From the NCBI GenBank assembly GCA_949130495.1, contig OX422208.1:693237702-693301701 (forward strand): 64,000 nucleotides of DNA, read 5' to 3'. The DNA comes from Sambucus nigra (taxonomy: Eukaryota > Streptophyta > Magnoliopsida > Dipsacales > Adoxaceae). Below, in pieces: positions 45,187 through 56,045 of the stretch (position 1 is the stretch's first letter; every line of letters starts with the position of its first letter). The notes beneath the pieces were generated by a model. It saw nothing but the letters and a program-made list of their open reading frames with translations, searched no databases and was not told where the DNA came from. Both the position numbers and the translations under genes were made by a program.

Positions 45187-47485
45187 ATGGAAGAGGAAGC
45201 CAACTCAAGTACTCATCCAATGGGTGTAGGAGATAGTGCCGCGGCTGTTAGAAATAACCCAGGAGGTATAGCTGAGAGACCCTTGGCCGAACTCGATATC
45301 CGCGGCTCGATGACCCAAGAATGGGTTGAGTAGGTGGCTGAGGCCTTCAAATTTCCAAAAAATTTGACATGCTCAGCCCCTTCCGCAAAGCAAAGACCGT
45401 GCACGGTTCTATCCGATGATGGAATTTGCTTCCCTCTGTAAGCCTTCATTTACGGGCTGCGGCTACCTGTTCCAGTTCCTATCTGCCTTCTTTTTCAGGC
45501 AATGAACCTGGCCCCAGCACAGTTGGACCCTAATGACTGGAGAGCCATTCTCACCGCAGTTATCCTTTGGGAAAACTTGTTCAAAAAGGACATCACGCTC
45601 GCGGAGTTCTTTCACTTCTACCATCCAAAGGAGAACTCAGTAAAGTTCGCGGGCTACTACTACCTCTCTAGTCGTGGCATGGACGAGACCCTTTACACTA
45701 GGAGACCGACCAGTGTGAAAAATCGGAAGGGGAAATATTTCTACATCTTCGACGAAGGCTGGGAGATGCACCCCGAGGTGAATGAAAGAGAAAATACATA
45801 TAGAATGCCGCGGCAGTGGGGGTCTCCCTCAAAATTAGGTATAAGACTATAGCCGCGTCCTTTTATTTCACATGTAACTTCCACTAACCTTTGAATGGCC
45901 TTTTCTTTCTGCAGCCCTTGACAATCTGTACTTGAACAAGCGGTAGGAAAAAAGAGTTGCTGAGGTCGCGAATGTTCCTGCTGAACACAAGAAGTTCAGC
46001 ACACTTGTAACGTCAGCAACCATATTTGAAGCAGGTTTTTTCCCAAACAAATCCATTCCTCAACAAATGGGCGCGGAAGGTAATTAACTGCGCCATGACC
46101 TTTACTCCGCGGACATTTATTCTCTTGAACTCGAACTCATTCTATTCCTTTTCAGGTGAAGAAATTGATAGGGAACTGCTAGTGGCGCAGCTAGCGGAGA
46201 TGGATGAGGACGCAATTATCCTAAATAATACAGCGCAGAGCAGAAAGAGGAAGAGGTCCAAGGCCAAGGGGCCTGCCGCGGCCCCCTCCGGTGAAAATAA
46301 TATTTCCCCTGCCGTGGCCCCTGGCGAAAACACTACTGAACCTGCAGTGGATCAAATGGTTAATGAGAACCTTCCGCATGACCATTTTGATGACGACATA
46401 GAGGAAAACCTGTCCATGACGGGCTTGATGTCAACCGATGTGCCTCTTCACTCATCCTCTCCTTCGTCGCCCAATGCTGTGGTGGTTAATGCGAACTTGC
46501 CACCTCCTCAATTCCGCAGAGAGTATGGGCCTGATGGTAGACCAAGGCCCCAATTGAGGAAGCCCGACCCTAATTCTTCTTGGGACACTACCACAAGCGA
46601 GCCTTGGATGCCGCGGACCTTGATAGGCTAGTGGGAGAAGATCATGAAGATCTGGAGGACTGTGGCCTCCATAGCCTTCTGAGGGTATGTACGAGTTGTC
46701 ATTTAACTTTTGCATCTTATATTTTTCCATGTTTTTTCTAACATCTTTTATTTCAGGCCGCGGATGTGATTGTGGTCCAGAAGAGGAAGTACGAGGCCTT
46801 GTACAGGTTAAAGGAGGCCGAGAAGATTGCCCACACCTCGGACTTGCAAGCTGCATGGACTTCTTCTTTTGAGGCAGGGAAGAAGTCTGCTACCGCGGCT
46901 CTTCAGGCAGCCTACATGGACCTTGAGAAAGCAACTAAGTCCAGAGAGGAAGCGGAGGAGAATTTTAAGCAAGTCGCGGGATCTATAAAATCCTCCCAGA
47001 CCTAGACTGTCGAAGCTGCCCGTGTCACAGAGATTTCAAATGCCAAGCTTGCCCAACTCCAGCAGAAATATGAAGAGCTGGAAGTCAAGTCCGCCCAAAA
47101 AGATGAAGATCATGCCGCGACAGTAAAAAAGTTAGAACTTGATCACGGTGACGCCCTCCAGCTAGCCATAGATCATGTCGTGGAGTCATTCAAAGGCTCC
47201 AAGGACTTCTTCCTTATCAATAACAGGGCCTATCTCCGCGGCTACCAGGAGCTGCGTCAAAGATTTATTAAGAGGTTCCCTGAGGACAAGGAAGAGGTTC
47301 TTGCCTGGAAGTGAAGTGATGCCGAACATCAAGAGTGCATCGCTGAACTTAAGGCTGCGGCAGAAGAGAGAGCAAGGCTCAGGGCTGAGGCAGAGGTTGA
47401 GGCAGTGGCTGCGGATGGAGAGACAGAGACTCCCGCGGGCGGAGAAGAGGCTGATGATGATGATGATGATGATGTAGTCTCTTAA
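45187..47485 (+). pseudogene. Antisense additional ORF of TAT-NA with three introns (plant 'putative gypsy type transposon' protein family)
   Basis: Opposite in strand to gag. ATG at 45187 (MEEEANSSTHPMG) opens a frame running to 45838. Consensus GT-AG introns follow at 45839-45914, 46080-46155 and 46685-46756, and the reading phase is kept across all three. The N-terminal half (LAPAQLDPNDWRAI, KFAGYYYLSSRG, NRKGKYFYIFDEGWE, EKRVAEVANVP) resembles the plant family called putative gypsy-type transposon (Transposase_28-like). The C-terminal half is a long Ala/Glu/Lys-rich coiled coil ending in an Asp run. Stops at 45331 (TAG), 45439 (TAA), 45944 (TAG), 47003 (TAG) and 47312 (TGA), and a one-base loss near 46601, disable it. 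All five stops fit C-to-T changes. Function of the family is unknown; Tat elements with antisense ORFs have been described. Confidence 0.75.
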
Positions 47486-48219
47486 TCTTTTAATTTCTGT
47501 ATCATTAATATAGGGTTGCGTCCCTCCTTTTTGTAATCTAACTTCTGTTGTGGTTGCGGCCTTCATCCTGTAACCTTTGGCTATTAATACCAAGGTTGCG
47601 GCCATGTTTTTACCACTGATTGACTGCTTGGTATTCCTTGATTTTTTTTGCATTGCATTTTTTACATTGCTTCCATAATAAATGTTGTGCGTAACTGCCT
47701 CATTTTTTAAAATGCATCCGTGCCTCGATAGACATAACGTTTTAAGTCCGCGGACAAAGATCCATTGCTTCGTAGTATGATTATTTATCAGCGTCCGCGC
47801 CCACATAAATGGTGCCATTTTACTCCCGTAGGATCTACTGCATCACAAAGCCGCTGTGTGCAAGCCGCGGCCCTTCATTATGCCGCGTCATGTAAACATC
47901 TTCACTTGATTGCTGTGGCCTTGATTTCAAGGCTGGGACTTGATCATTGCACCTGGTTGTCTGAACCGTTTATCTTTTGTCATCCCATAACCAACATGGA
48001 ACATGTTGAGAAAACCTTTCCTTAGACTTGGCACAATTGATATGAGGCATGTATTCTTCTCCACCGTGGCATTTGACGCTGTGGCAGGTGTTGTGGTTTT
48101 TTCATGCTTCATGAGGTTAGTGCCTCAGCACTTTCATGAAAGAATGGCTCCTAGAGTTCTACAACCGTATCGGTGGGATGCGACACATTTCTGGTTCAGA
48201 CATACATTGATATTTCCAA
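47486..48219. other. TAT-NA spacer after the antisense ORF
   Basis: Only short frames without motifs. In minus orientation this is where pol would end, and none is present. Confidence 0.45.
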
Positions 48220-48625
48220 GCCTTCTCGGGCTGGGTCATGTTGCCAGGACCTAATATGCGAGACACTATCAAGCCTTTCCAGGCTGGGTTATGTTATTAA
48301 GCCACCCGCAGCTAATATGCGAGACAGTATCAAGCCTCTCCAGGCTGGGTTATGTTATCAAGCCACCCACAGCTAATATGCAAGACACTATCAAGCCTCT
48401 CCAGGTTGGGTTATGTTATCAAGCCACCCACAGCTAATATGTGAGACACTATCAAGACTCTCCAGGATGGGTTATGTTATTAAGCCACCCACGGCTAATA
48501 TGCGAGACACTATCAAACCTCTCCAGGTTGGGTTATGTTATTAAGCCACCCAAAACTGATATGCGAGACACTATTAAGCCTCTCCAGGATGGGTTATGTT
48601 ATTAAGCCACCCACAGCTGCCGATA
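48220..48625. repeat. 61-bp tandem array in TAT-NA
   Basis: Six to seven copies of a 61-bp unit (GGGTTATGTTATCAAGCCAC, CCACAGCTAATATGCGAGAC, ACTATCAAGCCTCTCCAGG) with a few percent divergence. A decayed partial copy trails to about 48720. Confidence 0.93.
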
Positions 48626-49142
48626 TATATAAAGCCATCCCTGGCTAGATATTATAAACCTCCCGGCTCGATGACGCATCCCGAAAGCTACGAGCGAGCA
48701 TTATAAGCCCCCGTGGCTAATAGAAGCTCCTTGAATCCTCCGATGCTTTCATGAACATGATCATCAGAAAATAAGATACAGTTGCACCTTGTGAGAGGAA
48801 CTTTTGAGCTGATTAAGATTGCAATCCCTCCATAAGTGCATCCTGAAGTAAAATAATCCTTCGAGATAATTTTATTATTATTCCTCTGGAATCTGCTTGA
48901 GACAAAAGGTCTTTTTTTGAGATAACAGATTATGAGACCAAGAAAGATATCAGATATGGCAAAATTTGCTAATTCATATATTTATATATGCATGTTTCAG
49001 CTAATGACTTTGTTAACAAAACATAAAGTCTTGAGTATTAAGGCTCTAATGAGCTTCATAAAACATAAACGGAAATAGTTGAAATTGGAAAGACTAAGGT
49101 TGAGGTGCGGCATGCAGCCTCTGTCAGGTCCGGCTGGGTCCT
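48626..49142. other. TAT-NA spacer between array and gag remnant
   Basis: No gene seen. AT-rich towards gag. Confidence 0.4.
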
Positions 49143-49675
49143 TTATGCATTCTTCAGGAATCGCTGCAGCATCCCTTGCCCAATTAGCCTTTCAACTTCA
49201 TCTTTCAGAGCATAGAATTTCTCTGTGTTATGGCCATGGTCCTGATGGAATTTGCACCAGGTAGCTTTGTTACTCTTATGGGGTGGAGCTCTCAGCTTTT
49301 CTGGCCACCTCAAAAGCTTGTCCTCTTTGATGAACTCAAAAATCTCTTCAACCGGGAAAATCAACGAAGTATAGACACCCGATTTCTTTTCTGATTTCTC
49401 TGTTCTCCTTTTCTGACTTCTACTGGTTGATTCCGTAGCTTCTTTAACTGCCGCGACATGCAAGGCTGGTTGAGTTTTTTCCTCTGCCCCCGCGCCTATA
49501 TTTTGAGAGGCCGCGGCCTCTAGCATTAGCACTCTCTGAGTTAGGTAATTGATCTGGGTCTGAAGTGAGGCATGGCTGTCATAGAGGTGACTAAGGTGAT
49601 TGTACAGTTGCACAATCTCATCCTTGACTTCTGCACTCCGGCTGGATTCTCCTTCTATTTCTGCTCTTGTTAGTC
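49143..49675 (-). pseudogene. TAT-NA gag-derived ORF
   Basis: Open for 156 codons from the Met at 49613, and in frame without stop for about 20 codons further upstream (AEVKDEIVQLYNHL). An N-terminal Leu-rich helix is followed by a basic Ser/Arg stretch and then the Tat Gag knuckle region WCKFHQDHGHNTEKFYALKD with EVERLIGQG after it; the last Cys of the CCHC is Phe. The capsid core expected between these parts is missing, so this is an internally deleted Gag that fuses the N-terminus to the knuckle. Whether it is translated is unknown. Confidence 0.7.
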
Positions 49676-50416
49676 TTTATAAATTATATAGAATCTGAGA
49701 CTAAACTAACAGAAGTGAGTGATCACAGGAATATTGGGAAGGGAAACTTGAACTACTCCATGATATGCTGAGGAGGTCGCGTCAAGTATGGCACACAAGT
49801 GTACTGCCGCAGCCCTTTAAAGTTATTCACCAAGGTCAATCCGAAGGCCACTTAAGTCCATCCCACGGTGATTTTGAACTGTCGTAATAGATCCGCACTA
49901 GTAGGGGTCGCGGCATGAGATATTGTTGGACTTACAGGCCGCACCCCTCTCTAGGCAGTGGAGAGATCCCAAGATAGGAGCCCAGGAACTGATATGTTCT
50001 CCCCCAATACGCGAAGAAAACCTACTAGGGTCCATTGATGAGAGAATTCCCTTACGGTGCGCAATACGACACAACTTCAATGATATCCCCGAGATCATAG
50101 GTATATGGCAACAAAAATGGGAGTAAATATAGCCTTTACCTAATCATCCTCCTTTTCGGGACTAAAGTCCACCATGCCTTTCAGCATTATCTAGATGGAG
50201 TGATATCACAGGGGTATGTAAAATAGATCCAAAGTCATCAAATGAAGATCCAAAGACATATCCAGAAATATGAAATACCCATTAAAGGGGTGAATGTAAA
50301 GCGGAGCCTAATAACCAGTAACCGACCCATGAGAAGATGATCTATAGGACCCTCAGGGGTCGAATAAGGTGTTTAAAAACTCATATGTGTAGAGAAACAA
50401 TATTGAAATACCTCGT
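49676..50416 (-). other. TAT-NA 5' leader
   Basis: Region between PBS and gag frame on the minus strand. No motif beyond short frames. The true gag start, and any leader intron, could not be fixed. Confidence 0.4.
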
Positions 50417-50435
50417 TTCCCACAGACGGCGCCAA
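50417..50435 (-). other. Primer-binding site of TAT-NA
   Basis: The minus strand reads TTGGCGCCGTCTGTGGGAA two bases from the 5' LTR. It is the TGGCGCCG type seen in Tat/Athila elements; the exact tRNA was not determined. Confidence 0.8.
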
Positions 50436-50437
50436 TC

Positions 50438-51100
50438 TGATGATACGAGAAATTGGCCACGAGGCGTTCTCCTACCAGTAACTCAAGAGCCAAGTGTGTA
50501 ATAAACAAGTAAAGAAAATAAATAGAGTGAAGACAAGATATAGAGTGGTTCGCCCCCCAAAATGGGCCTACGTCCACTATGTTTCTCCATTCTCATTATG
50601 TGCGTTGCATTGTACAATATAATCATGCCTAAAGAGGCGTACAAGTATGAGAATAAGGGTGAATACATGGCAGTATTGGAGATCCCGGTGAGCCCGGGAG
50701 GTGGCTGTGATGTAGATTGTGTCTCCAAGAAGTATGTTGAGGTTGTGTAGAGAGAATCTGTATTGTAGAGCCTGCCCCGGATGGGTATGGAATCGATCCC
50801 CCTTACCTTCTAGGTGTGGTCCTCTATTTATGAGGAAATGCGTTGAGTCACATGCCCTGAGCACGTGGCGTATACCAAGTTTGCAGCAGTTGTGGATGAG
50901 GGGGGTGCCACACACCATATGGTGGAGTGATGCGGCCAATAATGGACAGGGCTTCACCCTGTGCCATCTGGTCCTGAAAGGATCACGCCAAGTGAGTTCT
51001 GGCCGCGCCCTGATGGAGGTTTGGTCGCGGCCTGTATGACCTAAGGCCTGCAAACTGAGAAGAATACATTTCGCGGTAGGGTGCTATATTTGTACTATTA
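50438..51100 (-). repeat. 5' LTR of TAT-NA (663 bp)
   Basis: Partner of 43314-43976. The right terminal CA has become TA. Followed by the ATACG duplication. Confidence 0.93.
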
Positions 51101-51105
51101 ATACG

Positions 51106-51588
51106 TTGCACCTAGTGGTCTTAACCTAAAAGTGCAGGATTAGTGTGTATATATATGGATAATGAGACTATGTATATGTATAACTGTACTTCGATAACTT
51201 TCTACTTTGTGAGACTAGTAGATAAAATGAAAATGAGAAGTAAGATAATCTTAGTGAATAAAAGATTAACCATTCAAACGATGAATAATGAAACTTAGTA
51301 TGCGAGATAAACTATCCAAATAGGGTATTGTATGGGCGATACAGGAATACTACTAGTGAGCATAGTTAGTATTAGTATGGTTTCTGACTATTTAGATTGG
51401 GAGGTATAACTACGGGGAGATTAGATGTACGTTAGGCGTGCACAATAGACGAGAGGTGAGAAAGTCATGTGAGAGTTCGATAACTAACATGCGTATAAGA
51501 CTTGTTTTAAGAACCGGTTTTAAATACTTGCTAAATCATTTTTACACATCGGGATCTGACCCGTTTCCTATATCTCTTCTCTCTTTTG

Positions 51589-51670
<82 letters not shown>

Positions 51671-52167
51671 TCAGGTGCTCAGCCACAGGAGTATCAGATT
51701 TAGAGATTTGGATTACTTGACGTGCTGCAACTATTGTGGAAGTTGTAGGTCCTTGCAATAGACGCATCTATCCTTTCCATTCAGTTTCATCTAGACTTCT
51801 TGTTTAGGGAATATGTTGCCCACTTCTAGTTCTTTCATCAGGGATATTGTATTCAGTTTATTGTATGGTTTGGAGTTTTGAACTAGGAGGTTTTATCCAG
51901 TCTTGTTTATTTCAGTACTTGATTTATGTTCAGTATTTATTTACATTCCTATGTGTGTTGAATGGTTTATATTTTAAGACGGAAAGAAATGTAAGTTAAT
52001 TGTATTTAATAAATTGGAAATGTTTTGACACCTAGCTTAATTTTATATTAGGTGATTAATATGTTAAAAAGTTTTTAACAGTGATACTGAGAATGAACCA
52101 ACTGAATATCCTGTTTTAAATTGGTAGAGGACTGATCACCCTATATTTAATTGGGCGGGGTGTCACA
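51106..52167 (+). repeat. LTR1 of Tekay-2, part after the TAT-NA insertion
   Basis: Continues LTR1 (TTGCACCTAGTGG...) and aligns with 58106-59105. It ends GGGGTGTCACA. Without the insert LTR1 is about 3.15 kb. It holds an AT microsatellite at 51590-51668. Confidence 0.9.
51590..51668. repeat. AT microsatellite, about 39 units
   Basis: Pure AT run. The corresponding place in LTR2 (58591-58604) has about seven units. Confidence 0.95.
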
Positions 52168-52169
52168 GG

Positions 52170-52181
52170 TGGTATCAGAGC
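52170..52181 (+). other. Primer-binding site of Tekay-2 (initiator Met tRNA type)
   Basis: TGGTATCAGAGC, a full 12-base match to the usual initiator-Met PBS, two bases after the LTR end. Confidence 0.9.
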
Positions 52182-55100
52182 ATCAGGTTCTAGTGTCCTT
52201 AGGATCTGTGCGGCTTATTACGTATCAACACATCATTCTTTAATGTAGAGCATTATGATAGGATTGTTGTGTTCCCTTACGTATGGGACTTACGTTCTCA
52301 TGCTACGAATTATAATGGATGTGACTCATTATATGAAATTCAGTGTGATTCCAACACCGAACATTTTAGCACGACCAACGAGGGTCGTAAGAAAAATTAC
52401 GGGAGAAGAGGATCAACAGAAGACATAGAGTAATCGAGTAAGAGTGATTGGGACAAAAATCACCACGAGAATTACTTAAGTAAGAGATAGTAAAATCGTC
52501 ACTCAAAAACTGTGGGTTCCCACGACACAGTCGTAGACAATGGTGGAGTGATTTCAGGACCACCTAACATAGTCGATAAAGGGGAAATCAGAGGGACTGT
52601 TTTAAAAACCCATCGGTGAAGATGCAATAAAAGAAAATGAGAATGTGTAACAGGCCAGCGGAGGTAGAAAATCCGAAGGCAATTGTGTATAGTGGGGCGT
52701 GAAGCCACTTAGAAATTTAAAAGTTGTAGCTCTTAGGAGCATCATGTAGTGATTAGGGACAATCACCGTACATGAAGAAGCGTGTTTGAAATTTAGAGAA
52801 AAAAATTTAGGTATGATTTGACTGTGAAGTTTTCCATTCGATGAGGTAAAAAAATGCGAGTGAAATTTTGATGTTTAGCACAATGGGTAAGATAGAAACC
52901 GATCGTGAGGGAAAGGTTGAATTGCATAATGAACGTCGTACCTAGCAGAGGGGTATAATTTATCCAAAGGGTTTATAGTTGATAAAGGACCCATGAGTAG
53001 AATACAAGTATGGATGAGAAATATAGCTAGGATGACTAAGTTGATGTCATCAAAGTTATACGGTTGCTAGTGATTGCAGTCCTTCCTAGAGAAGGGGGTA
53101 AAGAGGGTTAGAGAACCTGTCTGAAGGGCAGAATTGAACATAACGGTGTTAGTAAACAACCACATAGGAGTATACCGAATAGGGAACTCGATTAGATGAT
53201 TTTAGGTGATTAACTTCAAGAGGACGATGAAGTCAATCAGGGTGTAGAGGCCAACCATAGTTCCGAATGGCCAATGTAGCCAAAGGGACAACGAAAGAAC
53301 AATTGTGAGTTGAGTCTGTCGGTCCGAAAGAAGGACATTCCCAAAATGGTCAGTGGGACCAGTGATGGGGAAATGGTTCGTGAATTTTCTTTATGTGAAG
53401 GAAGTAGAACTACAAGTGTTGAATGGGTCCACAATTGAGAAGTGAGACCGAAGAGATTATAAATGGTAAACCATGCTAGTTAGGCATAACGACTGGAGGA
53501 GAGAGACTTCGAGCGAAAGAATTTGGGGTCAAGAGAATTAGGCCGAGGAAGTTTATAACCCGAGAATGATGGGTTCAGGCTGGACCAGTAGGGTCCTCGT
53601 TAATAGTAACATACAGTATGTCAGGGTCTATGGGGCCTGGGATGTAAATGAGAGTTCAGTAAAGCTATAATTGAGGCCTAGAGAGTTGGGCCAACGTTTT
53701 AATAATGGGCGTGAAATCCACAAGATGGAATAAATTGTCCATGGTGAGAGGGGACCACTATAGGATGAACCCTAGGATGTATGACAATTAGAGATGTTCA
53801 TGGGTCGTGATGGCAGCCACGTGCTGAGACCCTATGATTTGGCGAGACTGGTGAGGTTTTGCTTCTTCCTTGTGAATAAAGGATAGATTCTAGTGTAAAG
53901 GATAGATTCTAGTGACATGTGTGTTCCACAACCTTTATGTATATTGGAAACCCTAAACTTCGCGTGCGGGTTGAGTTTAGTGGGAACATTAGTTTTAACA
54001 GTCTTGTTAAAAACGTATTTCTCATTGTTAGCAGGGCATTTTGATGATTTCCCGTGAGTGAACCGGGTGGGCCCTAAGAATATGTTTTGTTGTTATAATT
54101 TACTACCGCATTGAGTCAGCTTTAGTAGAGTTTATTATGGTAATGTGTAGTGATTAATTACCGTATGGTTAAACGATAGTATAAATGTAGTGATATGACT
54201 GTCATGTCGGATACTCCGGGAGGAGTGATCCTTATTTTGTGCGGCGCCACCTGAAATAGGGTTGGGCCCAGATATGAGTATATATGAAACTTTCATGGTA
54301 TTATAGACCTCAGCGAGTATAGTATTTAATTATATGTGATTCCCGAGCATAGGAATTTATTTGTCTGTTAAGACTTAGAATACATTGTGTTCTTATCGAG
54401 CGGAAAAATATAGCTCGTTATATATTTATTACGCCAAGTTCTTGGGTTAGTAAGAACGCCATGCTTCATGTTACATTTTTTATGTACATGAGAGTGGACG
54501 GGTAAACTTTTATGTCACAATGCGTAGATTGTGGGAAAGTACATAGTATGTATCAGAGGCTTTACGGACCTCGACAACCGGCTAGGTTAGATAGTAGTGT
54601 ATCGGGGGGGGGGGAGTTCCTAGTTTGGATTTCGCTTTGTGAGACATCCCACTCATGAAACTAGCGAACGTCGGGAGTTGGAGAGAAGTTTGGCCGATAG
54701 TACATAAGTTTTGTATCTTGGTTATTGTACCTATAGGAGGATATAAATGAGAGTTAATAATTAATTTATGACTTAAGGCCGATAGAGTAGCCTAGCCTTA
54801 GTATTATTCGGAATAGAGCAATGGTGCCATTGAAGGATTGATTAAGTTATGGTTAGTGGGGCGGTTGAGTGCACCCCTACCACATCAGCATACTGAGTGT
54901 GCAAGAATTGAGGTAAGAAAATTTTATGTCTTTTGTATAATGATGCGTGAGGCATAGGGTGTATGGGCACCCTAAGGGATTGAATCAAACGGTGGATTAT
55001 GATTATCTTGTGAATTCGATAACATGTAGTCGGGTAAGCCGAAGATTACCCGTAAGATTTTTTAGAGACTTACGTCTCAAAATAAACTAAAATTTTTTAG

Positions 55101-56032
55101 CGAGAGAAGAGACATGTGTCACACGGTACGACAAAGTCACACGCATCACGATTAGAAGTACATTAAAGAGAGTATAAAATGTATCAGAATACAAATAACA
55201 GTGGTAATGAGTTTAACATGGAGTAATCTTCAAAGTTACTCTTGCAGTGGGTCAACTGACTGTTAGAAAAATAGTGGACAATTCGAAACCAGTAGGGGAT
55301 TATTCCACTAGATAATGGAAGAGTATCTCTAAGGATCTTCACATGTAGTTGAGATGGTGAGATTATAAGTACTAAGATGTGATTGAGTACGACCTAATAC
55401 TCACAGAGGGGTGGGAAGGACAAGAGGTCTAATCGGATGCGGGAAAGAAAATTTTATGTGGACCCTGAGATCTTAGAGGAGGACGGGAGCAGTACCTTAC
55501 ACTAGTGGAGTTGGGTCCAGCTAAATCCCATAAGTTCACGTTCGGGTAGAGTGTCAGTAAAAGTATGGCATGATAAACTTTGTTGTTTTCCTACTTAATA
55601 GTTAAAGGTAGGAGACCAGTTATGATTACAAATATTGGAGAAGAATCGATATTATCCTATATATTGTGTGTGAAATTTATATTGCGCAGCGAATTCACTG
55701 ATATGCACGACACGAGAAGGAGTCGTATGTATATGAAAAGAGGATAAATCAGCTATGGTGCAAATAGTAGAAGACTAGATAGTGAATATCTAAAATAAAG
55801 TTGAAGTTATGAAACTTAAGCAGAAAGGCTTGGGCAAGAGCCTATATGACAGGGTAACCTGGAGTTTAAAGCAAACATGTGAAGTGTTCATTATTAAGGG
55901 TGTTCGATAGCGTACTATATGAGTGGTACGGAGTATCTTACTTGTGAGCGCAAGGATGCGATGCGCAATGTTTTTACAACGTTGTCTGTACCTGGTATAC
56001 TTTTTCCGAATTTCGGGACGAAATTCCATTGT
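52182..56032 (+). other. Tekay-2 internal region, non-coding
   Basis: 3.9 kb with no gag, protease, RT or integrase motif in any frame; frames are short and stop-rich. A run of ten G at about 54605-54614 is notable. Only the last part before the polypurine tract matches Tekay-1. This fits a large non-autonomous derivative rather than a decayed pol. Confidence 0.65.
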
Positions 56033-56044
56033 AAGGGGGGAAGT
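56033..56044 (+). other. Polypurine tract of Tekay-2
   Basis: AAGGGGGGAAGT stands directly before TGTAACACCCCG of LTR2, the same as in Tekay-1. Confidence 0.85.
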
Positions 56045-56045
56045 A

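Larger units (their letters stand above)
43314..51100 (-). mobile_element. TAT-NA: non-autonomous Tat-lineage element with antisense ORF
   Basis: Two LTRs of exactly 663 bp (about 94% identical by eye, no indels) with a perfect ATACG duplication. Minus-strand order: 5' LTR 50438-51100, PBS, short gag-derived ORF, a 61-bp tandem array, then a spliced ORF on the opposite strand, polypurine tract, 3' LTR. Protease, RT, RNase H and integrase are absent. The CRFH..HGHNTE-type Gag piece, the PBS and an antisense ORF before the 3' LTR point to the Tat lineage. Mobility would depend on proteins supplied in trans. Confidence 0.88.

Noticed and set aside
48220..48625. CRISPR-like array
   Set aside because: Units are contiguous 61-bp tandem repeats without unique spacers, in a plant retroelement.
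43444..51053. Frames of 106-158 codons on both strands within TAT-NA LTRs
   Set aside because: Found in both LTRs with differing lengths after point changes. No recognised domain and overlapping open frames on opposite strands.
51531..51767. Ile-Tyr repeat proteins
   Set aside because: Translation of the AT microsatellite.
52182..56032. Hidden pol in the Tekay-2 interior
   Set aside because: I read all frames for DTG, YVDD, TDH, HHCC and DDE motifs and found none. Only the last 60 bp resemble Tekay-1.
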